Assembly: GCA_025465475.1 (NCBI GenBank)
Contig: JAODMR010000025.1
Coordinates: 39,363 to 103,362 of the forward strand
Length of the DNA stretch: 64,000 bases
Source of the DNA: Micrococcaceae bacterium
Lineage (GTDB): Bacteria > Actinomycetota > Actinomycetes > Actinomycetales > Micrococcaceae
Direction: 5' to 3'
Shown: positions 17,734 through 25,932 of the stretch, one piece after another
Layout: each line of letters begins with the position of its first letter
Numbering within the stretch: the first letter of the stretch is position 1
Translations under genes and position numbers: made by a program
Notes under the pieces: model-generated
What the model saw: the letters and a program-made list of their open reading frames with translations, nothing else
The model's database searches: none
Told to the model about the DNA's origin: nothing

Positions 17734-18893
17734 GTGACGGGGCGGGAACGCCCGACGGCGGCACCTCACTGGACGCGCCTGGCGAGAGCGCCAGCGGTTC
17801 GGCCGCCACTCCGGTGCGGCTGCTGCTTGATGTCGACACGGGCATCGACGACGCGTTCGCGCTGGTATACCTGCTGTCCCGGCCCGAGGTCGCCATCGAG
17901 GCCATCACCTGCACCGCGGGCAACGTGGGGGCACGCCAGGTCGCGTTGAATAATTTGGCGCTGCTGGAACTGTGCGGCAGGACCGGCGTCGAGGTGGCGA
18001 TCGGCGCCGAAGTTCCGCTGCAGATACCGCTGGTGACCACCGAGGAGACGCACGGACCGCAGGGCATCGGCCATGCGGTCCTGCCGGAACCGGCGCAAGC
18101 CATTTCCGCTCGGCACGCCGTCGACGTCTGGGTCGACCAAGTGCGCGCCCACCCGGGGGAAATCACCGGCCTGATCACCGGCCCGCTGACCAACTTCGCG
18201 CTGGCGCTTCGCCGTGAGCCGGACCTGCCCCGCCTGCTCAAGGGCCTGGTCATCATGGGCGGCTGCTTCTATTACCAGGGGAACACCACCCCAACGGCGG
18301 AGTGGAACGTCTCGGTGGATCCACATGCCGCCAAGGAGGTGTTCCAGGCCTACCAGGGGCTGCCGGAGGAACAACTGCCCGTCGTGTGCGCACTGGAGAC
18401 CACGGAGCGGATCGAAATGCGTCCCGGCCACGTGGCCCGGCTGGCGGAACTCGCCGGCGCCCAGCCGGAACTGGTGCTGCCCGACCAGCCGGAGGGCCTG
18501 CGCAGCACCTCCGACCACCCGCTGATTGCCTGCCTGTCCGACGCCGTCCGGTTCTACATGGAATTTCATCGGCTCTACGATCAGGGCTACGTGGCCCATA
18601 TGCACGACGCGTTCGCCGCAGCCGTTGCCGTCGGGCGGACCCCAATTGCCACGCGCACCGGAACGGTCGACGTCGAAACCACCTCACCCCTCTTGATCGG
18701 CACAACGGTGGTGGACTATCGGGGGATATGGGGCAAGCCTGCCAACGCCCGCATCGTCACAGAGAATTCCCCGGAGGACTGCTTCGACGAACTCCTGACC
18801 TCGATCGGGGCGTTGGCGCGAAGGCTTGGCGCGCAGGCTCTCCGCGCCGCAGCAAATCCCGGTAGGATGGATGACTGCGCCGAGGTGACATAG
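17730..18893 (+). CDS. Nucleoside hydrolase (IUNH family)
   Basis: 387 residues. After a variable 30-residue N-terminus comes the Ca2+-binding signature LLLDVDTGIDDAFALVY (DxDxGxDDA), which defines inosine/uridine-preferring nucleoside hydrolases. TAEWNVSVDPHAA and the C-terminal HMHDAFAAAV complete the active site. The enzyme splits ribonucleosides into base and ribose. It is coupled to the upstream aldo/keto reductase (ATGA) and followed, 34 bp later, by an ECF transporter operon, so nucleoside or nucleobase salvage is the likely theme. Which nucleoside is used cannot be read from the sequence. Confidence 0.92.
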   Translation: MSDGAGTPDGGTSLDAPGESASGSAATPVRLLLDVDTGIDDAFALVYLLSRPEVAIEAITCTAGNVGARQVALNNLALLELCGRTGVEVAIGAEVPLQIPLVTTEETHGPQGIGHAVLPEPAQAISARHAVDVWVDQVRAHPGEITGLITGPLTNFALALRREPDLPRLLKGLVIMGGCFYYQGNTTPTAEWNVSVDPHAAKEVFQAYQGLPEEQLPVVCALETTERIEMRPGHVARLAELAGAQPELVLPDQPEGLRSTSDHPLIACLSDAVRFYMEFHRLYDQGYVAHMHDAFAAAVAVGRTPIATRTGTVDVETTSPLLIGTTVVDYRGIWGKPANARIVTENSPEDCFDELLTSIGALARRLGAQALRAAANPGRMDDCAEVT

Positions 18894-18927
18894 GCGGACT
18901 TTCCGCACTCCGCACAAAGGATCCCCC

Positions 18928-19734
18928 ATGTCTTCCTCCCTGACCCTTCCCGCCCCTGGAAAGGCGGCGGGCCGCAACCGCCGCCTGCTGGAAATCCTCG
19001 GCGGGGTTGCCATCGCAGGCACCTACCTGTATTTGGTCCTTAACCAGCCGGCGGACATCGTGAACGGACTCTCCAGCGGTGCAACGCTGCTCGCCTTGGC
19101 CGGCTTCCTGCTGGGAGCGGTGCTGCTGATTGTCGGCGTGCTTCCGACCCTGCCAACCTCCACCCTCGTACTGCTGCCGGTGGCCCTGGTGCTGAACATC
19201 GTGCTGGGCCAGTTCGTCGGCAGCACACTTGTCCCGTTCTACCTTGACGCGATCGGCACGGTCCTCATCGCCGCCCTGGCGGGCCCCGCCGCTGGTGCTG
19301 CCACGGGAGCCCTGAGCAGCATCGTCTGGTCGCTGTTCAACCCCACCGTGCTTCCGTTCGCCGCCGGTGCCGCCCTGATCGGCTTCCTGGCCGGGGTCGC
19401 GGCGCGCTATGGTGCGTTCCGCCGCTTCTACTTTGCCCCCGTCGCAGGATTCCTGACCGGCATCGTTGCGGGAGTGTTCTCCGCCCCAATCGCCGCCTTT
19501 GTGTACGGCGGTACCTCGGGCCTGGCCACCGGCGCCGTCGTAAGCGCCTTCCGCGCCATGGGTGATTCCCTGCTGGGCGCCATCACCAAGCAGGCCCTGA
19601 TCTCTGACCCCATGGACAAGGCCATCGTCTTCACCATCGTGGCTGTACTGCTCTACGCCCTGCCCCGCCGCACCACGCTGCGATTCCCGTTCATCAGCCG
19701 CTTCCGCGTCCTGGCAGGCACCAGGGGAGCCTGA
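18928..19734 (+). CDS. ECF transporter substrate-binding (S) component
   Basis: A 268-residue membrane protein with about six to eight hydrophobic helices (ILGGVAIAGTYLYLV, LALAGFLLGAVLLIVG, LVLLPVALVLNIVLG, and others), polar ends and no ATPase motif. The loop LDAIGTVLIAALAGPAAGAATG is characteristic of energy-coupling-factor S subunits. An AAAGGA ribosome site precedes the ATG. The T and A components follow directly, making a complete dedicated (group I type) ECF transporter. The ligand is not evident; the adjacent nucleoside hydrolase suggests a nucleoside, nucleobase or related molecule. Confidence 0.85.
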   Translation: MSSSLTLPAPGKAAGRNRRLLEILGGVAIAGTYLYLVLNQPADIVNGLSSGATLLALAGFLLGAVLLIVGVLPTLPTSTLVLLPVALVLNIVLGQFVGSTLVPFYLDAIGTVLIAALAGPAAGAATGALSSIVWSLFNPTVLPFAAGAALIGFLAGVAARYGAFRRFYFAPVAGFLTGIVAGVFSAPIAAFVYGGTSGLATGAVVSAFRAMGDSLLGAITKQALISDPMDKAIVFTIVAVLLYALPRRTTLRFPFISRFRVLAGTRGA

Positions 19735-19739
19735 TTCCC

Positions 19740-20477
19740 ATGGCACGGCTGCATCCGCTGACCCTGCTGACTGCAGCCGTCGTACCCGCCGTCGCGACCC
19801 TAGCCATCGACCGCTGGCCCGTCTCCGCCGTCGTCCTTGCCGTGCTGGTGGGACTGGTCGCCGCGAGCGGACTGGGCCGAACGGTCCTGCCCGCCGCGGC
19901 AGTGGTCCTGGCGCCCCTGATGCTCTCGCTGCTGCTGACGCACGGGTTCTTCTTTGTCGAGGGCCAAACAGTCCTGTGGTCGGCCGGCCCGCTCCACGTC
20001 ACGACGGAGGGGCTGTCCTTCGCCGCGGATATGGGTCTGCGCACAGCGGTTTTCGTGGTGGCGTTCCTGGCCTTCTCGTTCAGCGTGCAGCCAGCCGACC
20101 TGCTGTCGGTGTTGACCGGACTGCGGGTGCCCCCGCAATTTGGGTTTGTTCTCTGTTCCACCCTGACCCTGGCGCCAGCTATTACAGCTCGGGCTCGGCG
20201 CATCTCCCAGGCGCAACAGGCTCGGGGACTGGTGGTGGGGCTGGGGCTGCCCGGCAGGGTCCGCGCCGTGCAGCAGCAGGCGGTGCCGCTGGTGCTGGCC
20301 CTGCTTCATGAAGCAGGGTCCCGCGCAGAATTCCTTGAGGCCCGCGGGTTTGGTGCTCCCGGCCCCCGGAGCAGCTATCGGCTAGTACCGGACTCGCCCG
20401 GTCAGAGGGTCTTCCGCTGGACCGCGCTGCTGCTGCTCGTCCTGTTTCTGGTGCTTTGGTTCGGAGCTGTCGGATGA
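19740..20477 (+). CDS. ECF transporter transmembrane (T) component
   Basis: 245 residues with N- and C-terminal membrane helices and a cytoplasmic coupling region. It has the two Ala-Arg-Gly signatures that dock on the ATPases: AQQARGL near residue 162 and LEARGFGAPG near 202. It starts 5 bp after the S gene, and its stop overlaps the ATPase ATG (ATGA), so S, T and A are one translational unit. Confidence 0.9.
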   Translation: MARLHPLTLLTAAVVPAVATLAIDRWPVSAVVLAVLVGLVAASGLGRTVLPAAAVVLAPLMLSLLLTHGFFFVEGQTVLWSAGPLHVTTEGLSFAADMGLRTAVFVVAFLAFSFSVQPADLLSVLTGLRVPPQFGFVLCSTLTLAPAITARARRISQAQQARGLVVGLGLPGRVRAVQQQAVPLVLALLHEAGSRAEFLEARGFGAPGPRSSYRLVPDSPGQRVFRWTALLLLVLFLVLWFGAVG

Positions 20478-22240
20478 GGCTGGTGCTGCACGAATTCCTC
20501 TATCCCGGTGATGCTGCCCCTGCCTTGCGCGACATCGACCTGCACGTTCTGCCCGGCACCTGCACCCTGGTGGCCGGTGGTTCAGGCGCCGGCAAATCAA
20601 CCCTTGCAAAGGTCCTGGCAGGCGTGCTGCCGGGCCGGCACGGCGGCGACCTGACGGGCCACTTTGAGCTCGGCGGTGAGCGGCTGGAGTTCACGGCGGC
20701 CCAGCCCGCCGTCCCCGCCAGCACGGGCAGCCCGGCCCGGCCCGCCGTCGTCGGCACTCGCCCCCGGATCAATCCCGCGGCCTGGAACCGGGAGATCGCC
20801 TACGTGGGGCAGGAACCCTCCGCGCAGCTGTCCACCGTGGCAGCCACCGTTGCGGAGGAACTGGCCTTCGCCCTGGAAAACGCTGGAACGCCGCGGCCGG
20901 AGATGCTCCGACGGGTACAGGAGACGGCCTCCGCGTTCGGCCTGACCGACCTGTTGGAGCGCCGGCCCACGGAACTTTCGGGAGGCGAGCTGCGGCGCGT
21001 GACCATCGCCGGGGCCGCGGTACTGGAACCGAAAGTCCTGGTACTGGATGAACCCACCGCAGGACTGGACGCCACCGCCCGCGGGCAGGTGGAAGGCCAG
21101 CTCCAACACCTGTTGGGAAAAGGCATCGGCCTGGTCCTGCTGGCGCCCGGGCTCGGGGGAGTGGGAACGCTGGCAGACCGGGTGGTCCTGCTGGAACAGG
21201 GACGCTGCGTTTGGGCAGGTCCTCGGGGACATGCCGCCGCGGCCAGCGAAGCATTGGAGGTGCCGATCCTTCCCGATCCGGCTGCCGCCGCCCCCGAACC
21301 CGCTCTGCGTCGCATCACGCCCGGGGTCCCCAAGGTCGCCACGGCCGTCTCCCTGGACCGTGTGCAGTTCAGTTATGGCACGCGACTGAAAAGCCTCCGG
21401 CTGCGACCCCGTAGCCGCCAAACCCAAACGGTCGAACCACCAAAAGTGCTCGACGGCGTGAGCCTCGCGGTGGGTCCGGGCGAAACGGTGGTGATTGCCG
21501 GCGCCAACGGAGCCGGCAAGTCCTCGCTGCTGCGCCACCTGAACGGGTTGGCGCGGCCCGATTCCGGCGCTGTGTCCATTCGTGGGAGCGACATCGGCCC
21601 CTTGACGACCGGAGAGGTCGCTGCGGAGGTTGGCTTCCTGTTCCAGAACCCGTTGGACCAGCTCTTCGAACGTACCGTCCGCCGGGAGGTCGCTTACGGG
21701 GTGCGCGCAGCGGGGCGGGCCGCGCATTCGTCCCGAACGGCCGACATCGGGACTTCCGGGACAGGCACTTCCGGGACCGGTGCCTTCTGGACCGGTCCCC
21801 GCCCAGCTGCTGCCAACGATGCTGTGCAGGAGGCATTGGAGCGGTGCGGCCTGCGGGAGGTCGCGGAAGCGCACCCTCACGAGCTGCCGGTGTCCCAGCA
21901 GCGGCTGGTGGCGCTGGCGACGGTGTTGGCCCGGCGACCGGCGGTCCTTGCCCTCGATGAGCCGACGGTGGCCTTGGACCGCCCCGGGGTGGACCGCCTG
22001 GCCGGTGCCATCAGGGACGAAGCGAACCGCGGCGCCGCCGTCGTTCTGGTGACCCACGACCTCGACTTTGCCTATGCCACCTGCGGCCGGCTGGTCCTGC
22101 TCTCAGCTGGTCGCATCCTGGCCGATGGACCCATGGCGGAGGTGCTTGAGGAGCACTTCCGGAACGGCCGGTTCGTCGGAGTCGAAGCGCCGGAAGCGTG
22201 GCTGCGCTGGCGCGCGGAGCGGCGGAGCGGGCCGGACTGA
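20474..22240 (+). CDS. ECF transporter ATPase, two fused NBDs
   Basis: 588 residues with two ABC ATPase domains on one chain, equivalent to EcfA1+EcfA2. NBD1 has Walker A GGSGAGKST (35-43), Q-loop Q113, signature LSGGE (168-172) and Walker B VLVLDE (188-193), but the usual H-loop histidine is replaced (LLAPGLGG, about 222-229). NBD2 has Walker A GANGAGKSS (343-351), a degenerate signature LPVSQ (471-475), Walker B AVLALDE (490-496) and an intact H-loop VTHD (H528). So one composite ATP site is canonical and the other is decayed. A Gly/Ser/Thr-rich insert (about 423-445) interrupts NBD2. The preferred start is ATG 20474, which overlaps the T-component stop. Confidence 0.92.
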   Translation: MRLVLHEFLYPGDAAPALRDIDLHVLPGTCTLVAGGSGAGKSTLAKVLAGVLPGRHGGDLTGHFELGGERLEFTAAQPAVPASTGSPARPAVVGTRPRINPAAWNREIAYVGQEPSAQLSTVAATVAEELAFALENAGTPRPEMLRRVQETASAFGLTDLLERRPTELSGGELRRVTIAGAAVLEPKVLVLDEPTAGLDATARGQVEGQLQHLLGKGIGLVLLAPGLGGVGTLADRVVLLEQGRCVWAGPRGHAAAASEALEVPILPDPAAAAPEPALRRITPGVPKVATAVSLDRVQFSYGTRLKSLRLRPRSRQTQTVEPPKVLDGVSLAVGPGETVVIAGANGAGKSSLLRHLNGLARPDSGAVSIRGSDIGPLTTGEVAAEVGFLFQNPLDQLFERTVRREVAYGVRAAGRAAHSSRTADIGTSGTGTSGTGAFWTGPRPAAANDAVQEALERCGLREVAEAHPHELPVSQQRLVALATVLARRPAVLALDEPTVALDRPGVDRLAGAIRDEANRGAAVVLVTHDLDFAYATCGRLVLLSAGRILADGPMAEVLEEHFRNGRFVGVEAPEAWLRWRAERRSGPD

Positions 22241-22280
22241 TCGGGCAGTTATTCCGTCAGGCCCGCCGTCGGCAGCCGCG

Positions 22281-22313
22281 GCGGCTCCCGCCGCTGAACA
22301 CGGCGGGAGCCGC
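22281..22313. terminator. Hairpin terminator after the ECF operon
   Basis: A perfect 13-bp stem GCGGCTCCCGCCG / CGGCGGGAGCCGC with a 7-nt loop, 40 bp after the ATPase stop. It lies between convergent genes (ECF operon and fadJ) and may serve both. Related GCGGCTCC fragments recur just downstream. Confidence 0.75.
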
Positions 22314-22372
22314 GGGTCCCGCTAGCCCCGGCGGCTCCTGCCAGCGCAGCGGCTCCCGCGGAGAAAACCTCC

Positions 22373-22412
22373 ACCCGGCCACCCGGCCACCCGGCCACCC
22401 GGGAACCCGGGA
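22373..22412. repeat. Five 8-bp tandem repeats
   Basis: Units ACCCGGCC (three copies) then ACCCGGGA (two copies) occupy the last 40 bp before the fadJ stop codon. They are intergenic. A short GC-rich microsatellite-like tract of unknown meaning. Confidence 0.85.
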
Positions 22413-22417
22413 ACCTC

Positions 22418-24562
22418 CTAGGCGACCTGACGGGCGGCGGCCGCGTGGAAGCGGTGTCCGAGCACCCGCTCCGACGCTCCAACCCGGTCCAGGTAGGGCG
22501 TGATCCCGCCCAGATGCATGGGCCAGCCAGCGCCCGTGATCATGCAGAGGTCCACGTCTTCAGGCCCCGCCACGACGCCTTCGGCCAGCATCCGTCCAAT
22601 TTCGTCCGCGAGGGCGTCCTGGGTGCGGACCAGGACTTCCTCGCCGGTCGACGGCGTGGTTCCGAACGTCATCAGGTCCAGGGTCTCCTGCGGTACGACG
22701 GATCGTCCCTCCCCGTCCTGTTCCCACAGTCCCTTACGGCCGGCGTCGATCAGGCGCTGCTGGTTCGCCGACACGTGGAACCGATCGCCGAAGGCCGCGT
22801 GCAGGGACTCCTGCACGTGCTGGCCAACGGGAAGGCCGACCAGGGCCAGCAGCCGGAAGGGCGTCATGGGCAGGCCCATCGGCCGCAGCGCATTGTCCGC
22901 AGTGGCGGCGTCGGTGCCCTCATCAAAGACCTTGGTGATTTCCCCGAACATGCGGCCCAGCACGCGGTTGACCACAAAGGCGGGCGCGTCCTTGACCAGG
23001 ACAGCGGTTTTGCGCAGTGCCTTGGCCGTTTCGAAGGCCGTGGCCAGCACGGCGTCGTCGGTTTTGGGGGCACGGACGATTTCCAGCAGCGGCATGACGG
23101 CGACGGGATTGAAGAAGTGGAAGCCCACCAGCCGTTCGGGGTGCTTCAGGTCCTCGGCCATGGCGGTGACGGACAGGGAGGAGGTGTTGGTGGCCAGGAT
23201 GCAGGAGTCGGACACGATGGCCTCCACTTCCGCGAACACCTGCTTCTTGACGCCGAGTTCCTCGAACACGGCCTCGATGACAAAGTCAGCGTCGGCGAAA
23301 ACGTCTTTGGATACGGAGCCGGTCACCAGCGCCTTTGTGCGGTTGGCCGCATCGGCCGAGATCCTGCCCTTGCTCAGCAGCTTGTCGACTTCCGCGTGGA
23401 CGTACCCCACGCCCTTGTCCACCCGGGCCTGCTCGATGTCCGTCAGCACCACCGGCACCCGGAGCTGGCGGGCGAAGAGCAGGGCCAGTTGGCTGGCCAT
23501 CAGCCCGGCCCCCACCACGCCGACCTTGGTCACCGGGCGGGCCAGAGCCCTGTCCGGCGCGCCGGCCGGTTTTTTCCCGCGCTTTTGGACCAGGTCCAGG
23601 AAGGCATAGACGGTTGAGTGGAATTCGTCCGTCTGCATCAGGTCGGCAAGGGCGAGGTTTTCCTGCTCAAAGGACTCCGCCTTGGTGTAATTCTTGCCCT
23701 GTTCCAGCAGGTCGATGGCCCGGGCCGGGGCCGGGGCGGCGTTGGAGGTGCGCGCCTGAACAAACGCCCTGGCGGCGGCCACGGCCTGGTCCCAGGCCGC
23801 GCTGTCAGCGGCGGAGAGCGGTTCGGACACCGCGTGGGGCCGCTGCACCGTCAGTTCCCCGCGGACCACCCGTCCGGCCCAGGCCAGCGACTGCTCCAGG
23901 AAGTCCGCCGGCTCGAACAGGGCGTCAGCGATGCCCAGGTCAAACGCCGCAGGGCCGGTCAGGGTCCTGTTATTGCTGAGCGGGTTCTCGATCATGACCT
24001 TGACCGCATTGGCTGGCCCGATCAGCCGGGGGAGCAGGTACACCCCGCCCCAGCCCGGCACCAGGCCGATGAAGGCCTCCGGCAGGCCCAGGGAACCCGC
24101 GCCGGTGGACACCGTCCGGTAGTTGGCATTGAGGGCGATTTCCAGCCCGCCACCCAGCGCGATGCCGTTGATGAACACGAAGCTGGGCACGCCCATGTCA
24201 TTCAGCGTGCTGTAGACCTCGTGACCCAGTTGGGCCATGAGCACTCCGTGTTCGCGCTCATGCAGCCGCTTGACGGCCGACAGGTCGGCGCCGGCGACCA
24301 GGTAGTGCGGTTTGCCTGTGACGCCGACGGCGGCGATCTCGCCCATGGCCGCCCGGTCCCGGAGTTTCTCCAACAGGATGCCCAGCTCGACCAGGGTGTT
24401 GGGGCCCAGCGTGGTGGGTCGTTTGTGGTCGAAACCGTTGTCCAGGGTGATCAGCGCCAGCGTTCCACCGCCGCCCGGAAGGTCGACGTCCTGCACCAGG
24501 GAGTGGGTGACGATCTCGTCCGCGAACTGCGCGGCCAGGGCGGTGTAGTCGTCCATGCTCAT
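22418..24562 (-). CDS. fadJ: Fatty-acid oxidation multifunctional protein: enoyl-CoA hydratase / 3-hydroxyacyl-CoA dehydrogenase
   Basis: 714 residues covering two steps of beta-oxidation. The N-terminal enoyl-CoA hydratase/crotonase domain (about residues 15-200) shows VAGADLSAVKRLHE and the oxyanion-hole block NGIALGGGLEIALNANYR. The 3-hydroxyacyl-CoA dehydrogenase Rossmann domain starts at TKVGVVGAGLMASQLALLFA (about residue 330) and has LATNTSSLSVTAMA and GFHFFNPVAVMPLLEIV. The C-terminal 3HCDH domain follows (FVVNRVLGRMFGE). Start MSMDDYTALAAQF at 24562 has an AAGGAG ribosome site and overlaps the thiolase stop (ATGA). It forms a complex with the thiolase encoded upstream. Confidence 0.94.
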   Translation of the reverse strand: MSMDDYTALAAQFADEIVTHSLVQDVDLPGGGGTLALITLDNGFDHKRPTTLGPNTLVELGILLEKLRDRAAMGEIAAVGVTGKPHYLVAGADLSAVKRLHEREHGVLMAQLGHEVYSTLNDMGVPSFVFINGIALGGGLEIALNANYRTVSTGAGSLGLPEAFIGLVPGWGGVYLLPRLIGPANAVKVMIENPLSNNRTLTGPAAFDLGIADALFEPADFLEQSLAWAGRVVRGELTVQRPHAVSEPLSAADSAAWDQAVAAARAFVQARTSNAAPAPARAIDLLEQGKNYTKAESFEQENLALADLMQTDEFHSTVYAFLDLVQKRGKKPAGAPDRALARPVTKVGVVGAGLMASQLALLFARQLRVPVVLTDIEQARVDKGVGYVHAEVDKLLSKGRISADAANRTKALVTGSVSKDVFADADFVIEAVFEELGVKKQVFAEVEAIVSDSCILATNTSSLSVTAMAEDLKHPERLVGFHFFNPVAVMPLLEIVRAPKTDDAVLATAFETAKALRKTAVLVKDAPAFVVNRVLGRMFGEITKVFDEGTDAATADNALRPMGLPMTPFRLLALVGLPVGQHVQESLHAAFGDRFHVSANQQRLIDAGRKGLWEQDGEGRSVVPQETLDLMTFGTTPSTGEEVLVRTQDALADEIGRMLAEGVVAGPEDVDLCMITGAGWPMHLGGITPYLDRVGASERVLGHRFHAAAARQVA

Positions 24563-25788
24563 GCTGCGTTCTCCTTGCTGTCGGTGCCACCGGTCCAGTG
24601 CGGGTTTTCCCAGATGATGGTCCCGCCCATACCCAGGCCAATGCACATGGTGGTGATGCCGTAACGGACCGTCGGGTCCTCCTCGAACTGGCGGGCCAGT
24701 TGGTTCATCAGCCTGACACCGGAGGAGGCCAGGGGGTGCCCGACGGCGATCGCGCCGCCGTAGCGGTTAACGCGCGGGTCTTCGTCGTCGATGCCGAAAT
24801 GGTCCAGAAAGGACAGCACCTGCACGGCGAACGCCTCGTTGATTTCGAACAGGCCGATGTCCGCAATGGTCAGACCCGCACTTTTCAGGGCCTTCTCGGT
24901 GGCGGGGACGGGCCCCACCCCCATGACCTCCGGTTCGACGCCGGCGAAGGCGAACGAGACCAGGCGCATCCGGACCGGCAGGCCGAGTTCCGCCGCGGTA
25001 TCGGCGGCGGCGAGCAACGCGACCGTGGCGCCGTCGTTCAGTCCGGCTGCGTTGCCGGCGGTGACCCGGCCATGCGCCCTGAAGGGGGTGCGCAGGGATG
25101 CCAGGTCTTCCACGGTGGTGCCGGGCCGGGGCGGCTCGTCAACGCTGTTGAGGGTCCAGCCCTGCCCTGGTTTCCGGGTTGCGACGGGCACCAGGTCTGG
25201 CTGGATCTGCCCGTTGCCGTACGCCTGGGCCAGTTTGCGCTGGCTGGCAGCGGCGTAGGCGTCGGCGCGGTCCTTGGTGATGGCAGGAAACCGGTCATGC
25301 AGGTTCTCAGCCGTATTGCCCATGTTCAGCGCGGCCGGGTCCACCAGCCGCTCGCTGAGGAAGCGGGGATTCGGGTCAGCGCCGGAGCCCATCGGGTGGT
25401 TGCCCATGTGCTCCACACCGCCGGCCAGGACGACGTCGTACGCTCCGAAAGCGATACCGGACGCCGTCGTGGTGACAGCCGTCATCGCCCCCGCGCACAT
25501 CCGGTCGATGGCGAAACCGGGAACGGACTTCGGCAGGCCAGCCAGCAGGGCCGCGCTGCGGCCGATCGTCAGGCCCTGGTCGCCGGTCTGGGTGGTGGCG
25601 GCGATGGCGACGTCGTCGATGCGCCCGGCGGGCAGGCCGGGATTGCGGCGCAGCAGTTCGCGGATGCATTTGACCACCAGGTCATCGGCGCGGGTACCGG
25701 CGTAAATGCCCTTGTCGCCCGCCTTGCCGAAAGGGGTGCGGACGCCGTCAACGAAGACGACGTCCCTGATCTGCCGGTTCTGGCTCAC
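24559..25788 (-). CDS. fadA: Acetyl-CoA acyltransferase (thiolase)
   Basis: 409 residues, thiolase I/II family, catalysing thiolytic cleavage in beta-oxidation. The acylated cysteine is in DRMCAGAMTAV (near residue 97); the C-terminal active-site blocks are GGAIAVGHPLASSGVR (His) and CIGLGMGGTIIWEN (second Cys). It is the first gene of the fadA-fadJ operon, with a 4-bp overlap into fadJ. A 16-bp palindrome 84 bp upstream is a likely operator. The family also holds biosynthetic thiolases, but the fadJ partner favours degradation. Confidence 0.95.
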   Translation of the reverse strand: MSQNRQIRDVVFVDGVRTPFGKAGDKGIYAGTRADDLVVKCIRELLRRNPGLPAGRIDDVAIAATTQTGDQGLTIGRSAALLAGLPKSVPGFAIDRMCAGAMTAVTTTASGIAFGAYDVVLAGGVEHMGNHPMGSGADPNPRFLSERLVDPAALNMGNTAENLHDRFPAITKDRADAYAAASQRKLAQAYGNGQIQPDLVPVATRKPGQGWTLNSVDEPPRPGTTVEDLASLRTPFRAHGRVTAGNAAGLNDGATVALLAAADTAAELGLPVRMRLVSFAFAGVEPEVMGVGPVPATEKALKSAGLTIADIGLFEINEAFAVQVLSFLDHFGIDDEDPRVNRYGGAIAVGHPLASSGVRLMNQLARQFEEDPTVRYGITTMCIGLGMGGTIIWENPHWTGGTDSKENAA

Positions 25789-25871
25789 CTGTTACTCCTC
25801 GTTGAGACACGGATACCGGGCAGGGGAATCCGCGCAGGGAATTGCGCGCAACCCGGCAGCATTCATCATAC

Positions 25872-25887
25872 GTTACTCACGAGTAAC
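25872..25887. promoter_or_regulatory. Palindromic operator of the fadA-fadJ operon
   Basis: GTTACTC-AC-GAGTAAC: perfect 7-bp arms with a 2-bp centre, 84 bp before the fadA ATG. The only gene that could use it is fadA, because the neighbouring RNase D gene ends there. Short TTACTC/GAGTAA dyads of this kind are typical of TetR-family regulators of lipid genes in actinobacteria. No regulator gene is adjacent, so the protein is unknown. Confidence 0.65.
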
Positions 25888-25932
25888 TTAGTGGGCAACC
25901 CCGTGGCCGCTTCGCGACCCGTTCTCGGCCGG

